Of a stretch of 42,509 nt of DNA, positions 6,880 through 15,800 are shown one piece after another. The translations under genes and the position numbers were made by a program. The DNA is from DATFEN01 sp035691285. GTDB lineage: Bacteria; Acidobacteriota; Vicinamibacteria; Fen-336. The notes beneath the pieces are model-generated. The model worked only from the letters and a program-made list of their open reading frames with translations. It made no database searches and had not been told where the DNA came from. Within the stretch, counting starts at the first letter, position 1, and each line of letters begins with the position of its first letter. The DNA lies in NCBI GenBank assembly GCA_035691285.1, contig DASSJI010000127.1, positions 1-42,509 of the forward strand, given 5' to 3'.

Positions 6880-7781
6880 GGGTCGGCGTCGATCTCGGCG
6901 GGACCAAGATCGAGGCCGTCGTCCTCGACGAGAGCGGCCACGAACGCGCCCGCCGTCGCGTGGCGACGCCCCGCGACGACTACCAGGGCACGCTCGAAGC
7001 GATCGCGTCGCTCGTCGAGAGGCTCGAGAGCGAGGCCGGCGCCCGGGGCACGGTCGGCATCGGCATGCCCGGCGCCATCTCTCCCGCCACCGGTTTCGTC
7101 AAGAACGCGAACTCGACCTGGCTCAACGGCAAGCCCCTGCGCGAGGACCTCGAGGCGCGCCTCGGACGGACCGTGCGCCTCGCCAACGACGCCAACTGCT
7201 TCGCGCTCTCCGAGGCCACAGACGGCGCCGCGGCGGGCGCCAGCGTGGTGTTCGGCGTGATCCTGGGCACCGGCGTCGGCGGCGGCCTCGTGGTCGGCGG
7301 CAAGGCCCTCGTCGGCGCCAATGCCATCGCTGGCGAGTGGGGCCACAACCCGCTCCCCGCGCCTCACGGCGACGACAGCCCGGGGCCGAACTGCTACTGC
7401 GGCCGCGCCGGCTGCATCGAGACGTTCCTCTCGGGCCCCGGCCTCGCGGCCGACCACCGCCGAACCACGGGAGTCTCGCGCACGGGCGAGGAGATCGTCG
7501 CCGCCGCCGATGCCGGCGAGCCCGCCGCCGTGGCGACGCTCGCCCGCTACGTCGACCGCCTCGCCCGCAGTCTCGCCAGCGTGATCAACGTCGCCGATCC
7601 CGACGTCATCGTCCTCGGCGGCGGCCTCTCCCGGATCCAACGCCTCTACGAAACGGTCCCCTCCCTCTGGGGCCGCTACGTCTTCTCGGATCGCGTCGAC
7701 ACGCGTCTCGTCCCGCCCAGGCACGGCGACGCCAGCGGCGTGCGTGGCGCGGCGTGGTTGTGGGGGCCTGGCGAGTCCTGA
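6876..7781 (+). CDS. ROK-family sugar kinase (fructokinase/glucokinase type)
   Basis: An ATP-dependent sugar kinase of 301 residues. The phosphate loop is DLGGTK at 6-11 and the catalytic Asp is D105 in NDANCFAL. The glycine-rich GTGVGGGLVV lies at 131-140 and EWGHNPL at 154-160. The ROK zinc cluster CYCGRAGCIE gives ligands H157, C173, C175 and C180. This combination matches the Mak/YajF fructokinases and related gluco- and mannokinases, which cannot be told apart by eye. Translation begins at the GTG that overlaps the stop of the deacetylase-like gene. The C-terminal ATP motif DVIVLGGGLS is complete and length is normal for the family. Confidence 0.93.
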   Translation: MRVGVDLGGTKIEAVVLDESGHERARRRVATPRDDYQGTLEAIASLVERLESEAGARGTVGIGMPGAISPATGFVKNANSTWLNGKPLREDLEARLGRTVRLANDANCFALSEATDGAAAGASVVFGVILGTGVGGGLVVGGKALVGANAIAGEWGHNPLPAPHGDDSPGPNCYCGRAGCIETFLSGPGLAADHRRTTGVSRTGEEIVAAADAGEPAAVATLARYVDRLARSLASVINVADPDVIVLGGGLSRIQRLYETVPSLWGRYVFSDRVDTRLVPPRHGDASGVRGAAWLWGPGES

Positions 7782-7790
7782 GAGGTGCCG

Positions 7791-8180
7791 ATGGCGAAGA
7801 CCGACTACACGTCCATGGACGAGTACCTCGCGGCGCAGCCGGAGCCGGCGCGGGCGGTCCTGCAGCGCGTGCGCGCCATCATTCGGAAAGCCGTGCCCGG
7901 AGCCGAGGAAGCGATCAGCTACCAGATCCCCGTGTTCAAGCTCCAGGGCGCCTACGTGGTGTACCTGGCAGGGTGGAAGGAGCACTACTCGATCTACCCC
8001 GCCCCGGATCGGCTCGTCGCGTCTTTCAAGGGCGCGCTTCTGCCCTACAAGGCGAGCAAGGGCACGCTCCGCTTCCCTCTGTCGGAGCCCGTCCCCACGA
8101 AGCTGATCGAGCGGATCGCAAAGTTCCTCGCGAAGGAGGCCCGCGAGCGCGTGAAGGCGAAGGCTGCGAAAGCGCGTTAG
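7791..8180 (+). CDS. DUF1801 (YdhG-like) domain protein
   Basis: A 129-residue cytoplasmic protein matching the DUF1801 pattern. It starts TDYTSMDEYLAAQPEPAR and continues with RAIIRKAVPGAEEAISYQIP, then VYLAGWKEHYSIYP and FPLSEPVPTKLIERI. Family members are small alpha/beta proteins. Related YdhG is linked to iron homeostasis in some Bacillota, but no general biochemical activity is established. I chose ATG 7791 over GTG 7785 because AGAGG at 7781-7785 is then at a usable distance. The C-terminus is a Lys/Ala/Arg-rich tail. It follows the ROK kinase by 9 nt and may share its transcript. Confidence 0.88.
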   Translation: MAKTDYTSMDEYLAAQPEPARAVLQRVRAIIRKAVPGAEEAISYQIPVFKLQGAYVVYLAGWKEHYSIYPAPDRLVASFKGALLPYKASKGTLRFPLSEPVPTKLIERIAKFLAKEARERVKAKAAKAR

Positions 8181-8249
8181 CCTCGCCGGGGTGAGCTACG
8201 GCCGGACTACCATTCCGACTACTCGAAAGCGAGAATCAGGCACGCGCGG

Positions 8250-8687
8250 ATGAGCCAGGAAGTCTTTTTCGGCCTGGCGGCGCTGACCAGCGCCGCCCTC
8301 CTCTTGACACTGGCGTGGGCCTGGCGGATCCGGCGCTTCCTGGCGCGCGCGGGACGGGCCGCGGGCACCATCCTGCGCGTCGAGAGGGAGGAGCACACCA
8401 CGCAGAGTTACGGCGGAGACCACCCGGAGCAGACCTCGCAATGGTTCACGCCGGTGGTCGCGTTCGCCGCAGAGGACGGCTCGAAGGTCGAGTTCCGCTC
8501 CCGCGTGTCGCATCCGGGCAAGCCGCTGTACCGGGAGGGCGAGGCGGTCACCGTCGTCTACGACCGGGCCCGTCCTTCGACGACGGCGGAGATCGAAGGC
8601 GCCGCGGTCTGGCAGCCGGTCGTCTTCTCCACGCTCGCGACGCTCGCCCTTCTTCTCGTCACCGCGGCGAGCAAGGCCTGTGCGTAG
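8250..8687 (+). CDS. DUF3592 membrane protein
   Basis: A 145-residue protein with two membrane helices, one at the N-terminus (about 5-25) and one near the C-terminus (WQPVVFSTLATLALLLVTAA, about 121-140). They flank a beta-rich domain with TILRVEREEHTTQSYGG, FTPVVAFAAEDGSKVEFRSR and the conserved PLYREGEAVTVVYDRARPS. That is the classic DUF3592 arrangement. The function of the family is unknown. Its last codons overlap the start of the serine hydrolase by 8 nt, which ties the two together. No Shine-Dalgarno is evident at this start. Confidence 0.85.
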   Translation: MSQEVFFGLAALTSAALLLTLAWAWRIRRFLARAGRAAGTILRVEREEHTTQSYGGDHPEQTSQWFTPVVAFAAEDGSKVEFRSRVSHPGKPLYREGEAVTVVYDRARPSTTAEIEGAAVWQPVVFSTLATLALLLVTAASKACA

Positions 8688-9936
8688 GCTCCTGCGGCGC
8701 ACCGCGCCCCAGGCTTGCGTCGCGGCCTTCTGCGTCGCACGCGCTCTGGCCGAGGAAGCGCCCGGCTACGGCGCCCAGGAGGCCGCGCGGCTGCGGCGCG
8801 AGGTGAACCTCGACAACTGGGACGACGGCGGGGAGCGGTCGCGGTTCGCCTACCTCAACGTCTCGCAGCTCTTCCCCGTTGCGGTCGTCCGGAGGGCCGG
8901 GCCCGTGCGCGCGCTGCCTTCCGAGCCGAATCCCGCCGTGGGACGCTACGTCGTCGCCAGGGAGGGCGGCCGCGAGGTCACGCTGGACGAGGTCCTGACG
9001 AAGGGGCCCTTCGACGGCTTCCTCGTCCTGCATCGCGGCCGGATCGTCTACGAGCGCTACCCGCGCATGCGAGCCGCGGACAAGCACCTGATGTTCTCGG
9101 TCACGAAGGCGCTGGTCGGCACGGCGGTCGCGATCTTCGAGGATCGCGGCCAGGTGCATGTCGAGCGGCCGGTCGGCGAGGTCATCCCCGAACTGAAGGG
9201 CACGGCCTGGGACGGCATCAGCCTTCGCGACATCCTCGAAATGGCGTCGGGGATCGAGGGCGGCGAAGGCGACGGCGCGTACAGCGATCCGGCCCACAAG
9301 CACTACCAGCTCGAGGCGAGCCTCGGCCTGCTGCCGAAGACGCCCTCGATGCCGGAGGTCGTGCAGCGAGAGGACACGTACGGATACCTGGGCACGCTCG
9401 GTCGGGTCCGGCCGCCGGGATCGCAGTGGGAGTACGCGAGCGTCAACACCGCGATCCTGGGCTGGCTGATCGAGCGCGTCACGGGCAAGGCGCTGGCCGA
9501 AGCCCTCACGGACGAGATCTGGTCGCGCATGGGCGCGGAGGCAGATGCGCTCCTCGTCGTGAACAGGGGCGGCACGGCCGCGGCGCATGCCGGGCTCGCA
9601 GCCACACTCAGGGACGTGGCCCGGTTCGGGATGCTCTTCGCGGGCGGCGAGGCCGGCGAACGCGTGATCTCCGACCGCCTTCTGCGACGCATCACGGACG
9701 GCGGCCGTCCCAAGCTCCTCGCTCCGGGCGCGCGGCCCGCCTGGGTGACCCACGTCGCCTATCAATGGGACGGCGTGACGGCGAAGGGCGACTTCTTCAA
9801 GGGCGGGTTCGCCAACCAGCTCCTCTACGTGGCTCCCCGCAAGGACGTCGTGATCGCCTACTTCGGCACCAACGAGACGCTGGATGCGCCGCCGTATCTG
9901 CTGCCGCTGCGGCAGATGGTCGAGGATCTCTTCTGA
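8680..9936 (+). CDS. Exported class C beta-lactamase-fold serine hydrolase (6-aminohexanoate-dimer hydrolase type)
   Basis: A 418-residue serine hydrolase of the penicillin-binding-protein/beta-lactamase fold. It has an N-terminal signal-like segment (about 1-24, ending ARALAEEA). The nucleophile motif is SVTK (S140, K143) in HLMFSVTKALVG, the Tyr motif is YASVN (Y252) and the late KGGFANQLLYV stands in for the KTG-type box. The residues around the nucleophile and the overall layout resemble NylB-like hydrolases and esterases more than true AmpC enzymes. The substrate could be an ester, amide or peptide. Translation starts at a GTG within the end of the DUF3592 gene. The C-terminal region is complete. 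Confidence 0.88.
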   Translation: MRRLLRRTAPQACVAAFCVARALAEEAPGYGAQEAARLRREVNLDNWDDGGERSRFAYLNVSQLFPVAVVRRAGPVRALPSEPNPAVGRYVVAREGGREVTLDEVLTKGPFDGFLVLHRGRIVYERYPRMRAADKHLMFSVTKALVGTAVAIFEDRGQVHVERPVGEVIPELKGTAWDGISLRDILEMASGIEGGEGDGAYSDPAHKHYQLEASLGLLPKTPSMPEVVQREDTYGYLGTLGRVRPPGSQWEYASVNTAILGWLIERVTGKALAEALTDEIWSRMGAEADALLVVNRGGTAAAHAGLAATLRDVARFGMLFAGGEAGERVISDRLLRRITDGGRPKLLAPGARPAWVTHVAYQWDGVTAKGDFFKGGFANQLLYVAPRKDVVIAYFGTNETLDAPPYLLPLRQMVEDLF

Positions 9937-9962
9937 ATTCGTCGGGGCGCCCGGGAGGCGGT

Positions 9963-10328
9963 ATGGAGCTGCGTCGTCTCGTTCTCGGACTGGTGGGGCT
10001 GGATCTCCTCCTCGTCGCAACTCTGTCGACCCACGTCGCGCGGGCGGCCAGTGAGCGGGACACCCTGCGTGGGCGGGCGGTCGAGCTCGTCGACGAGCAA
10101 GGGCGCGTCCGGGCCCAGCTCGACGTCGAGACGAGCGGCGAGGTGGTCCTGCGCCTCCGCGACGCCAAGGGGGAGATCCGCGTCAAGCTCGGCGCCGGAG
10201 CCGAGGGCTCCGGCCTGCTGCTGCTCGACGGCTCCACGGAGCCCGGGATCCACCTGCTCGCGAAGGGCGGCGAGACCAGCGTGACCCTGGCGAGCCGTGG
10301 CGGCCAGCGTCGGGTCATCACGCCATAG
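9963..10328 (+). CDS. Small exported protein with repeated beta strands
   Basis: A 121-residue protein with an N-terminal hydrophobic segment (about 4-28) that may be a signal peptide or anchor. The rest consists of short beta strands with a repeating pattern: VELVDEQGRVRAQLDV, then VVLRLRDAKGEIRVKLG and LLLLDGSTEPGIHLLA. Each repeat has an Asp-X-X-Gly turn, which suggests a small beta solenoid or sheet. GGGAGGCGGT just before the ATG is a strong Shine-Dalgarno. I do not know its function. It follows the serine hydrolase by 26 nt on the same strand. Confidence 0.72.
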   Translation: MELRRLVLGLVGLDLLLVATLSTHVARAASERDTLRGRAVELVDEQGRVRAQLDVETSGEVVLRLRDAKGEIRVKLGAGAEGSGLLLLDGSTEPGIHLLAKGGETSVTLASRGGQRRVITP

Positions 10329-10344
10329 GCGAAGCCAGGTCCGG

Positions 10345-10527
10345 ATGGGGAAGCTGAACGCAGGCTGGCACAGGGCGAACCGGATGCCGCCTCGCGCGAC
10401 GCTGGACCAGCGGGTCGCGTGGCACCTGGCGCATCTGCAGGCGTGCGCCTGCCGCACGGACCTGCCCGCAAGCATCCGGAAGGAGCTCGCGCGGCGCGGC
10501 ATCAGGCCGCGCGCGAAGCGCTCGTGA
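10345..10527 (+). CDS. Small conserved-looking protein, 60 aa
   Basis: The product starts MGKLNAGWHRANRMP and continues ATLDQRVAWHLAHLQACAC, ending in a basic tail. The motif order (LN..WH..N.MP, then T.D.R..WH..H...C.C) looks like a widespread small uncharacterised family that I recall from other bacteria, although I cannot check it. The His and Cys residues could bind a metal. An in-frame start at 10297 is possible, but it overlaps the previous gene and gives a non-conserved extension. The 3' end overlaps the convergent MFS gene by 26 nt. Confidence 0.6.
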   Translation: MGKLNAGWHRANRMPPRATLDQRVAWHLAHLQACACRTDLPASIRKELARRGIRPRAKRS

Positions 10528-11677
10528 GCGACCGGTCCCGGGCGTCGGCCCAGAGGAAATAGGGCAGCGAGAGCGCCGCGAGGATGGCAGCGGCACCGAA
10601 CGCTGTTGCGAAGCCGAAGCGCTGGACCAGCAGGCCCGTCGCGATCGAGCCCGTTCCGATGCCGGTGTCGAAGGCCGCGAGGATCGAGCCGAACGCCGCG
10701 CCGCGGCGGCGCGGCTCGACTCGCTTCATGACGTAGGCGACGAAGACGGGGTAGGCGCTCCCGAAGCCGCTGCCGAAGACGAGGGCCGAGACGACCAGGC
10801 TGAGGCGCCCGCCGCTCAGCGCGAGAAGCGCGAGGCCGGCGACGATCGAGAGGAGCGAGGGCACGAGGACCCGCAGGTGGCCGACCCGGTCGCCGAGGGG
10901 CCCCGAGATGGGGCGCACGACCAGGATGCTGGCGGCGAGTGCCGTGAAGTAGAGCCCCCGCGGGCCCACGCCGAGCGAGTCGGCGTGGAGGGCCACGAAG
11001 CTGGTGATGGCCCCGTAGCCGAACGAGTAGAGGAAGAGCGTGACCGCCAGGCGCAGGACGCGCCACTCGATCAGGCCGCGCTCGAGCAGCCGCGCGTCGC
11101 GGAGCCGCCCCCGCGAGTCGGTGTCGGGCAGCGAGAACGCGATGGCCGTCATCACGAGGTTGAGGACGCAGCACGCGGCGCAGACCCAACCCCAGCCGAA
11201 GCGGAAGAGCCAGAGACCGGTGCTCGGCGCGAACGCCATCGCGACGATCGTGGACAGGCCCCAGTAACCGATCCCCTCCGCGCGACGCGACTCCGGGATC
11301 AGGTCGGTCAGGTAGGCCGCCGAGGCGGAGAGCAGGCCCGACCAGAAGACGCCGTGGAAGGCCGCGAGCAGCAGCGGCACGACCCAGGTGCGGGTCAGCC
11401 CGTAGGCCGCGGCGAGGCCTGCGAGGACGAGCCCACACGTCACCAGCATCCGGCGCTTCCCCACGAGGTCGGCGAGCGCGCCCGTCACCGGCGCCGAGAG
11501 CGCCGAGGCGTAGGTGAGGAACCCGAGGAAGAGGCCGGCCTCCGCCTTCGTCCCGCCGACGGACACGATCCGGAACGGCGCGGTCGGGAGCAGCATGAAG
11601 GCCGACAGGAACACCGTGAAGGTGAAGGCGCACATCACGAAGAAGCGAGCCGTGAAGAGCGGGGGCCGGACGCTCAA
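10502..11677 (-). CDS. MFS transporter, 12 membrane helices
   Basis: A 391-residue major facilitator with about 12 hydrophobic helices. The motif-A-like loop between helices 2 and 3 reads GALADLVGKRRML, and its partner in the second half reads GPLGDRVGHLRVL. The central loop (SLPDTDSRGRLRDARLLERG) is charged, as expected. Helix 1 begins close to the N-terminus. The start is a TTG at 11677, because no ATG or GTG precedes the first helix except an in-frame Met inside it. It is the last gene of the minus-strand kinase operon, 3 nt after the FAD oxidoreductase stop. The substrate is unknown, but an amino acid derivative handled by the oxidoreductase is a reasonable guess. Confidence 0.87.
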   Translation of the reverse strand: MSVRPPLFTARFFVMCAFTFTVFLSAFMLLPTAPFRIVSVGGTKAEAGLFLGFLTYASALSAPVTGALADLVGKRRMLVTCGLVLAGLAAAYGLTRTWVVPLLLAAFHGVFWSGLLSASAAYLTDLIPESRRAEGIGYWGLSTIVAMAFAPSTGLWLFRFGWGWVCAACCVLNLVMTAIAFSLPDTDSRGRLRDARLLERGLIEWRVLRLAVTLFLYSFGYGAITSFVALHADSLGVGPRGLYFTALAASILVVRPISGPLGDRVGHLRVLVPSLLSIVAGLALLALSGGRLSLVVSALVFGSGFGSAYPVFVAYVMKRVEPRRRGAAFGSILAAFDTGIGTGSIATGLLVQRFGFATAFGAAAILAALSLPYFLWADARDRSLTSASRAA

Positions 11678-11680
11678 CGC

Positions 11681-12856
11681 CTAGAGCGGCTTCTTCGCCG
11701 CGACCTCGCCCTCTTGGAAGCGCGACGGCCGGAACGCGTTCTGCGCGGGGGTGACGCGGCCCAGCATCACGTCCACGCACAACCGCGCGCCCGCCGGGCT
11801 GCCCATGACCCCGTGGCCGCTGTAGCCCGCGTTGAGATACAGGCCGTCGATCTCGGTCGGGCCGATCAGCGGCTTGGCGTCGCGAGTCATGTCGTACTGC
11901 CCGGCCTCGACGGTCACGTTGGCTTGCGTCAGGGTTGCCGCCACCTCGTCCCAGAACGGCGTGAAGCGCGCGACGGCCTCGAGCGCCAGGGCCGGAAAGG
12001 TCCACTCGGCCGGGACGTCCTCGCGCGGTTCCTCGGGCTGCTCGTCGAGGGCCCCCGACCAGCCGAACCACGCGCCGGGGCCCTCGGGCCGCCAGTGGGC
12101 GCCCGTGTCGAGGCTGATCGTCATCGGGGCCCCGCGCGGGATCAGGGGATGGGCCTTGATGCCGGCCCGGTGCCGCCTCAGGGCGAAGAACGGGATCGCA
12201 AGGCCGGCCAGCGCCGCGACCCGGCCGGAGAAGGGGCCCGCGGCGATCACCGCGCGCGGTGTCTCGATCCGCCCGCGGCTCGTCACCACGGCGCGCAGCC
12301 GGCCCTGGCCCACGTCCAGGCCCACGACCTCAGTCTCGAGGCGCACCGTCGCCCGGTCCCGGGCGCCGGCCACGAAGCCGTAGGTGACCTCGTGGCTCGC
12401 CACCCAGCCGTCGCGCTGGCGGAACGACGCCGCGGTCAGGTCGTCGGCCAGGAACGGAAAGCGGCGGCGGGCCTCGGGACCGGTCAGCAGCTCGACGTCG
12501 TCGAGGCCCGCGGCGTGCTGGCAGCGGACCCGGGCGGCGATCCGGGACGCGCCTTCCGCCGTCTGGCTCAGGAACAGGTAGCCCTGCTGGTGGAAGCTCA
12601 CATCGAGGCCAGGTACGCCCACGATCTCGGCGAAGCCCTCGAAGACCTCGAGGCTCTCGCGCATCATCGCGATGTCCTCGGCGTCGTCGAACTGCGCCCG
12701 CACCCCCTCGAGGGAGCGCGTCGTCGTCAAGGTGGCGAGGCCGCTGCGCCGCTCCACGAGCATAACGGTGAGGCCGGCCCGCGCGGCATAAAAGGCGGTC
12801 GCCGCGCCGACGATGCCTCCGCCGATGACGACGAGGTCGGCCCGGTCGGCGCTCAC
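11681..12856 (-). CDS. FAD-dependent amino acid/sarcosine-type oxidoreductase (DAO family)
   Basis: A 391-residue flavoprotein predicted to oxidise an amino acid or N-methylated amine. The dinucleotide-binding motif is VVIGGGIVGAATAFYAARAG at about 9-28, followed by VMLVER, whose acidic residue contacts the ribose. The C-terminal flavin motif is GLYLNAGYSGHGVMGSPAGA. The order matches the DAO fold of sarcosine oxidase beta subunit and DadA. The start is GTG at 12856, overlapping the stop of the TPR kinase gene as GTGA. No signal peptide or membrane segment is present. Its place between a kinase and a transporter suggests uptake and oxidation of one substrate under kinase control, which is inference. 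Confidence 0.9.
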   Translation of the reverse strand: MSADRADLVVIGGGIVGAATAFYAARAGLTVMLVERRSGLATLTTTRSLEGVRAQFDDAEDIAMMRESLEVFEGFAEIVGVPGLDVSFHQQGYLFLSQTAEGASRIAARVRCQHAAGLDDVELLTGPEARRRFPFLADDLTAASFRQRDGWVASHEVTYGFVAGARDRATVRLETEVVGLDVGQGRLRAVVTSRGRIETPRAVIAAGPFSGRVAALAGLAIPFFALRRHRAGIKAHPLIPRGAPMTISLDTGAHWRPEGPGAWFGWSGALDEQPEEPREDVPAEWTFPALALEAVARFTPFWDEVAATLTQANVTVEAGQYDMTRDAKPLIGPTEIDGLYLNAGYSGHGVMGSPAGARLCVDVMLGRVTPAQNAFRPSRFQEGEVAAKKPL

Positions 12857-15800
12857 GAGGCCGTGCTCGTCGCGCGGCGCGCCACGCGCCCGAACCCGCG
12901 CGTCCGCGCCTCCTCGGCCAGGACGCGCAGGGCCTCGCGGGCGCCGCTCCGGCCGAGGCCCCGCTCGATCTCGCCGAGGGCGAGGCGGGCCTCGAAGGCC
13001 AGCCCGACATGTCCGGCCTGCTCGGCGCGCTCGCGCGCTGCGCCCGCCGCGAGCGCGGCCGCGGCGGCATCCCACCGGGCCTGGACGCGGGCCGCCGTGA
13101 TCGCCACGGCCGTCTGCACCGTCCGGAACTCCGTGGGCGTCGCCAGGGCGGTGGCGCGATCCGCCTCGCGCCGGGCCTCCTCGAGACGCCCGTGGCCGAG
13201 CAGCAGCTCCGCGAGCAGCCCGCGCGCCAGCGCCTCCTGATCCCGGCGCGGCTGCCGCGCGAGCTCCGCGAGCGCCGCCTCGAGCCGGGGCGCCGCGTCG
13301 TCGAGCCGCGCCTCGTCCAGGGAGACCGCGGCGAGGGCGATCTGGCTCTCCGCCACCCGGCCGCGCTCGTCCAGGCCGCGCCGGAGCTCGAGGGCTTCCT
13401 CGTGGCGGCGGCGAGCGAGGGCGGCGTCGCCGCGCGCCAGGGCCACCTGGCCCTGGCCGAAGACGGCCATCCCGGTGAGGCTCGGCTGGGTCAGCTCGCG
13501 GGACAGCGACTCCGACTCGCTGAACGCGCGCGCGGCGTCGTCGAGCTCGCCCTGGTCCAGCAGCACGAAGCCGAGGTTGAAGAGCGTGAAGGAGAGACCG
13601 CGCTTGCTCCCCGCCTGACGGAAGAAGACGAGGGCGGCCTCGAGCTGGCGACGCGCCGCCACCAGGTTCCCGGCGAGCCACCAGCTCACGCCGATGTTGT
13701 TCATCGCGGTGGCCTCGAGCTCGCGATCGCCGAGGTCGGGGGCCATCGATCGCACCTCCTCGTAGCGCTGGCGCGAGGCCTCGAGGCGCCCCTCCTCCTG
13801 GAGGACGCTCGCGATGCGGTTCACGGCCGCCGAGACCGAGCCGACGTCGCCGACGCTCCGGGCCACGGCCAGGCCCCGCTCGGCGAGGCGCCGGGCCTCG
13901 CCGAGCTGGCCCTGGTAGCGGCGGACGTCCGCCGAGTGGCGCAGCGCGCGGGCCACGGAGGCGCGATCGCCCTCCGCCTCGAAGAGCTCGGCCGCCGCGG
14001 CGCCCGCCGCGACCGCGGCCTCCAGCTCCCCGCGCGTGCGCAGCACCTGGGCTTCGAGCAGGCGCGCGCGCGCCTGGAGCAGGCCTGCGCCACGCTGCCG
14101 CGCCAGCGCCACTGCCGCGCCCACCGCGTCGCGGGCGCGGTCGAGCTGGCCCGCGCCGAGCGCCGCACGCGCCTCGGCCATGGCCAGGCGTGGATCCGGC
14201 ACGACCGGGGGCCCGGCCGCCGCCAGCGCCGCCAGCGCGCCCTCCGGGCTCGCCGCCGCGACGAGGCCGTCGGCCAGCGCCACGACGTGCTCGACGTCGT
14301 CGGGCTCGCGCGCGCGCTGCTCTTGTCGGATCGCCACGACGCGAGGCCACTCGCGCGAGGCCTCCCGGAGCTGCGCCTCGATCGCCAGCCGCTGCCGCGC
14401 CGTCAGGCCGCCCGACAGGTCCAGGGCGCGCTGGGCCTCCTTGCGGGCACGGTCGTCGAGGCCAAGCGCGGACAGCGCCCGGGCCAGGGCGGCCCGGACC
14501 AGGGGGTGGGACGGGTCGTTCGCCACGGCCCGCTCGAAGGCCGCCCGCGCCGCGAGCGCGTCGAACAGGCGCAGCGCCCGCAGCCCGGCGCCGTAGTCCC
14601 GGGCGGCCTCGACGTTCGAGAAGCGCGCCGCGAGCAGGGCGGAGCGCTCGGCCTCGCTCGGCACAGGAACGCCCAAGGCCCCGCGCAGCCGGCGCGCCGC
14701 TCGCTCCGCCGCCTCCCACGGCGCTCCCTCCGGCCCGTCGTCCTCCGCCGACGCGGCCTCGGCGCCGCTCGCCGCGTCCAGCGCCCTGAGCGCGACGGAC
14801 AGGCGGCCGGCCCGGCTCGACCACGCGCCGGCCACGACCAGGTCGGCGCCCAGCGCGTCTCGCCAGGACGCAGGCGTGGATCCCGCCGCCCGCTCGCGCT
14901 CCGCGCGCGAGCGTACGTCGCCGGGCACGAGGCGCAGCGCTCCGCCCATGCCCAGCTCGGCGTCGATCGCCTCGGCGAGGTACTCCCCAAGCCAGACCGC
15001 GTCACTGGGCGCGTCGCTCGGCCCGGCGACCGCCAGCACGGCCACCGCCCGGCGCGGCGCTCGGCCCAGGGGAGGCGGAGCCTTTGGCCCCGCAGAGCCG
15101 GGCCCGCGCCACAGGTAGAGCGCAGCGGCGGCGACCGCTGCCGCTGCGAGCGCCGCGACGAAGCGACGCCGGGCGATGGGCGCCCTCCTCTCGTCGCGCA
15201 GGCAGCGCGCCACGTCCTCGACGGAGCCGAAGCGCTCGCGGGGATCCCGCCTCAGGCAGCGATCGATGGCGGCGACCCAGCGCGGGTCGAGGCCCGGGAC
15301 GTGCTCGGTCGGAGGCGTCGGGGGCGACTCCAGGCGGCGCAGCGCCGCTCGCAGCGGCGTCTCGCCGGCGAACGGGACGTGGCCGGTGACCATCTCGTAC
15401 ATGACCACGCCGAGGGCGTAGACGTCCGTGGCCGGCGTCGCGGGCCTGCCCTCCACCTGCTCCGGCGCCATGTACGCCGGCGTGCCCACGATACGCCGCT
15501 CGGGGCTCGTCGCGGCGGCGTCGGCCGGCGCGTGGGCCAGGCCGAAGTCGGAGACCACGGCTCGCACGCCTCCGCCCTCGGGAACCAGGATCACGTTCCC
15601 GGCCTTCAGGTCGCGGTGCACGACGCCCGCGTGGTGGGCCGCCGCCAGGCCCGACACGATCTGCTCGACGATGGGGCGGGCTTCGGCGGTGCCGAGGCGG
15701 CCCGCGCGCAGGACGCGCTCGGCGAGCGTGTCGCCGCGCAGCAGCTCCATGGTCACGAAGGCGAGCTCCATCGGGCGGCCGTCGCGGCTCGAGCCCCGGT

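Noticed and set aside
8680..9936. True AmpC beta-lactamase (resistance gene)
   Set aside because: The SVTK and YASVN motifs and the surrounding sequence fit NylB-like hydrolases or esterases better than AmpC, whose motifs are YAN and KTG.
12857..14824. Extension of the FAD oxidoreductase frame far upstream
   Set aside because: The upstream residues are low-complexity Arg/Ala/Gly sequence opposite a clear kinase frame; the GTG at 12856 gives the normal N-terminus of the family.
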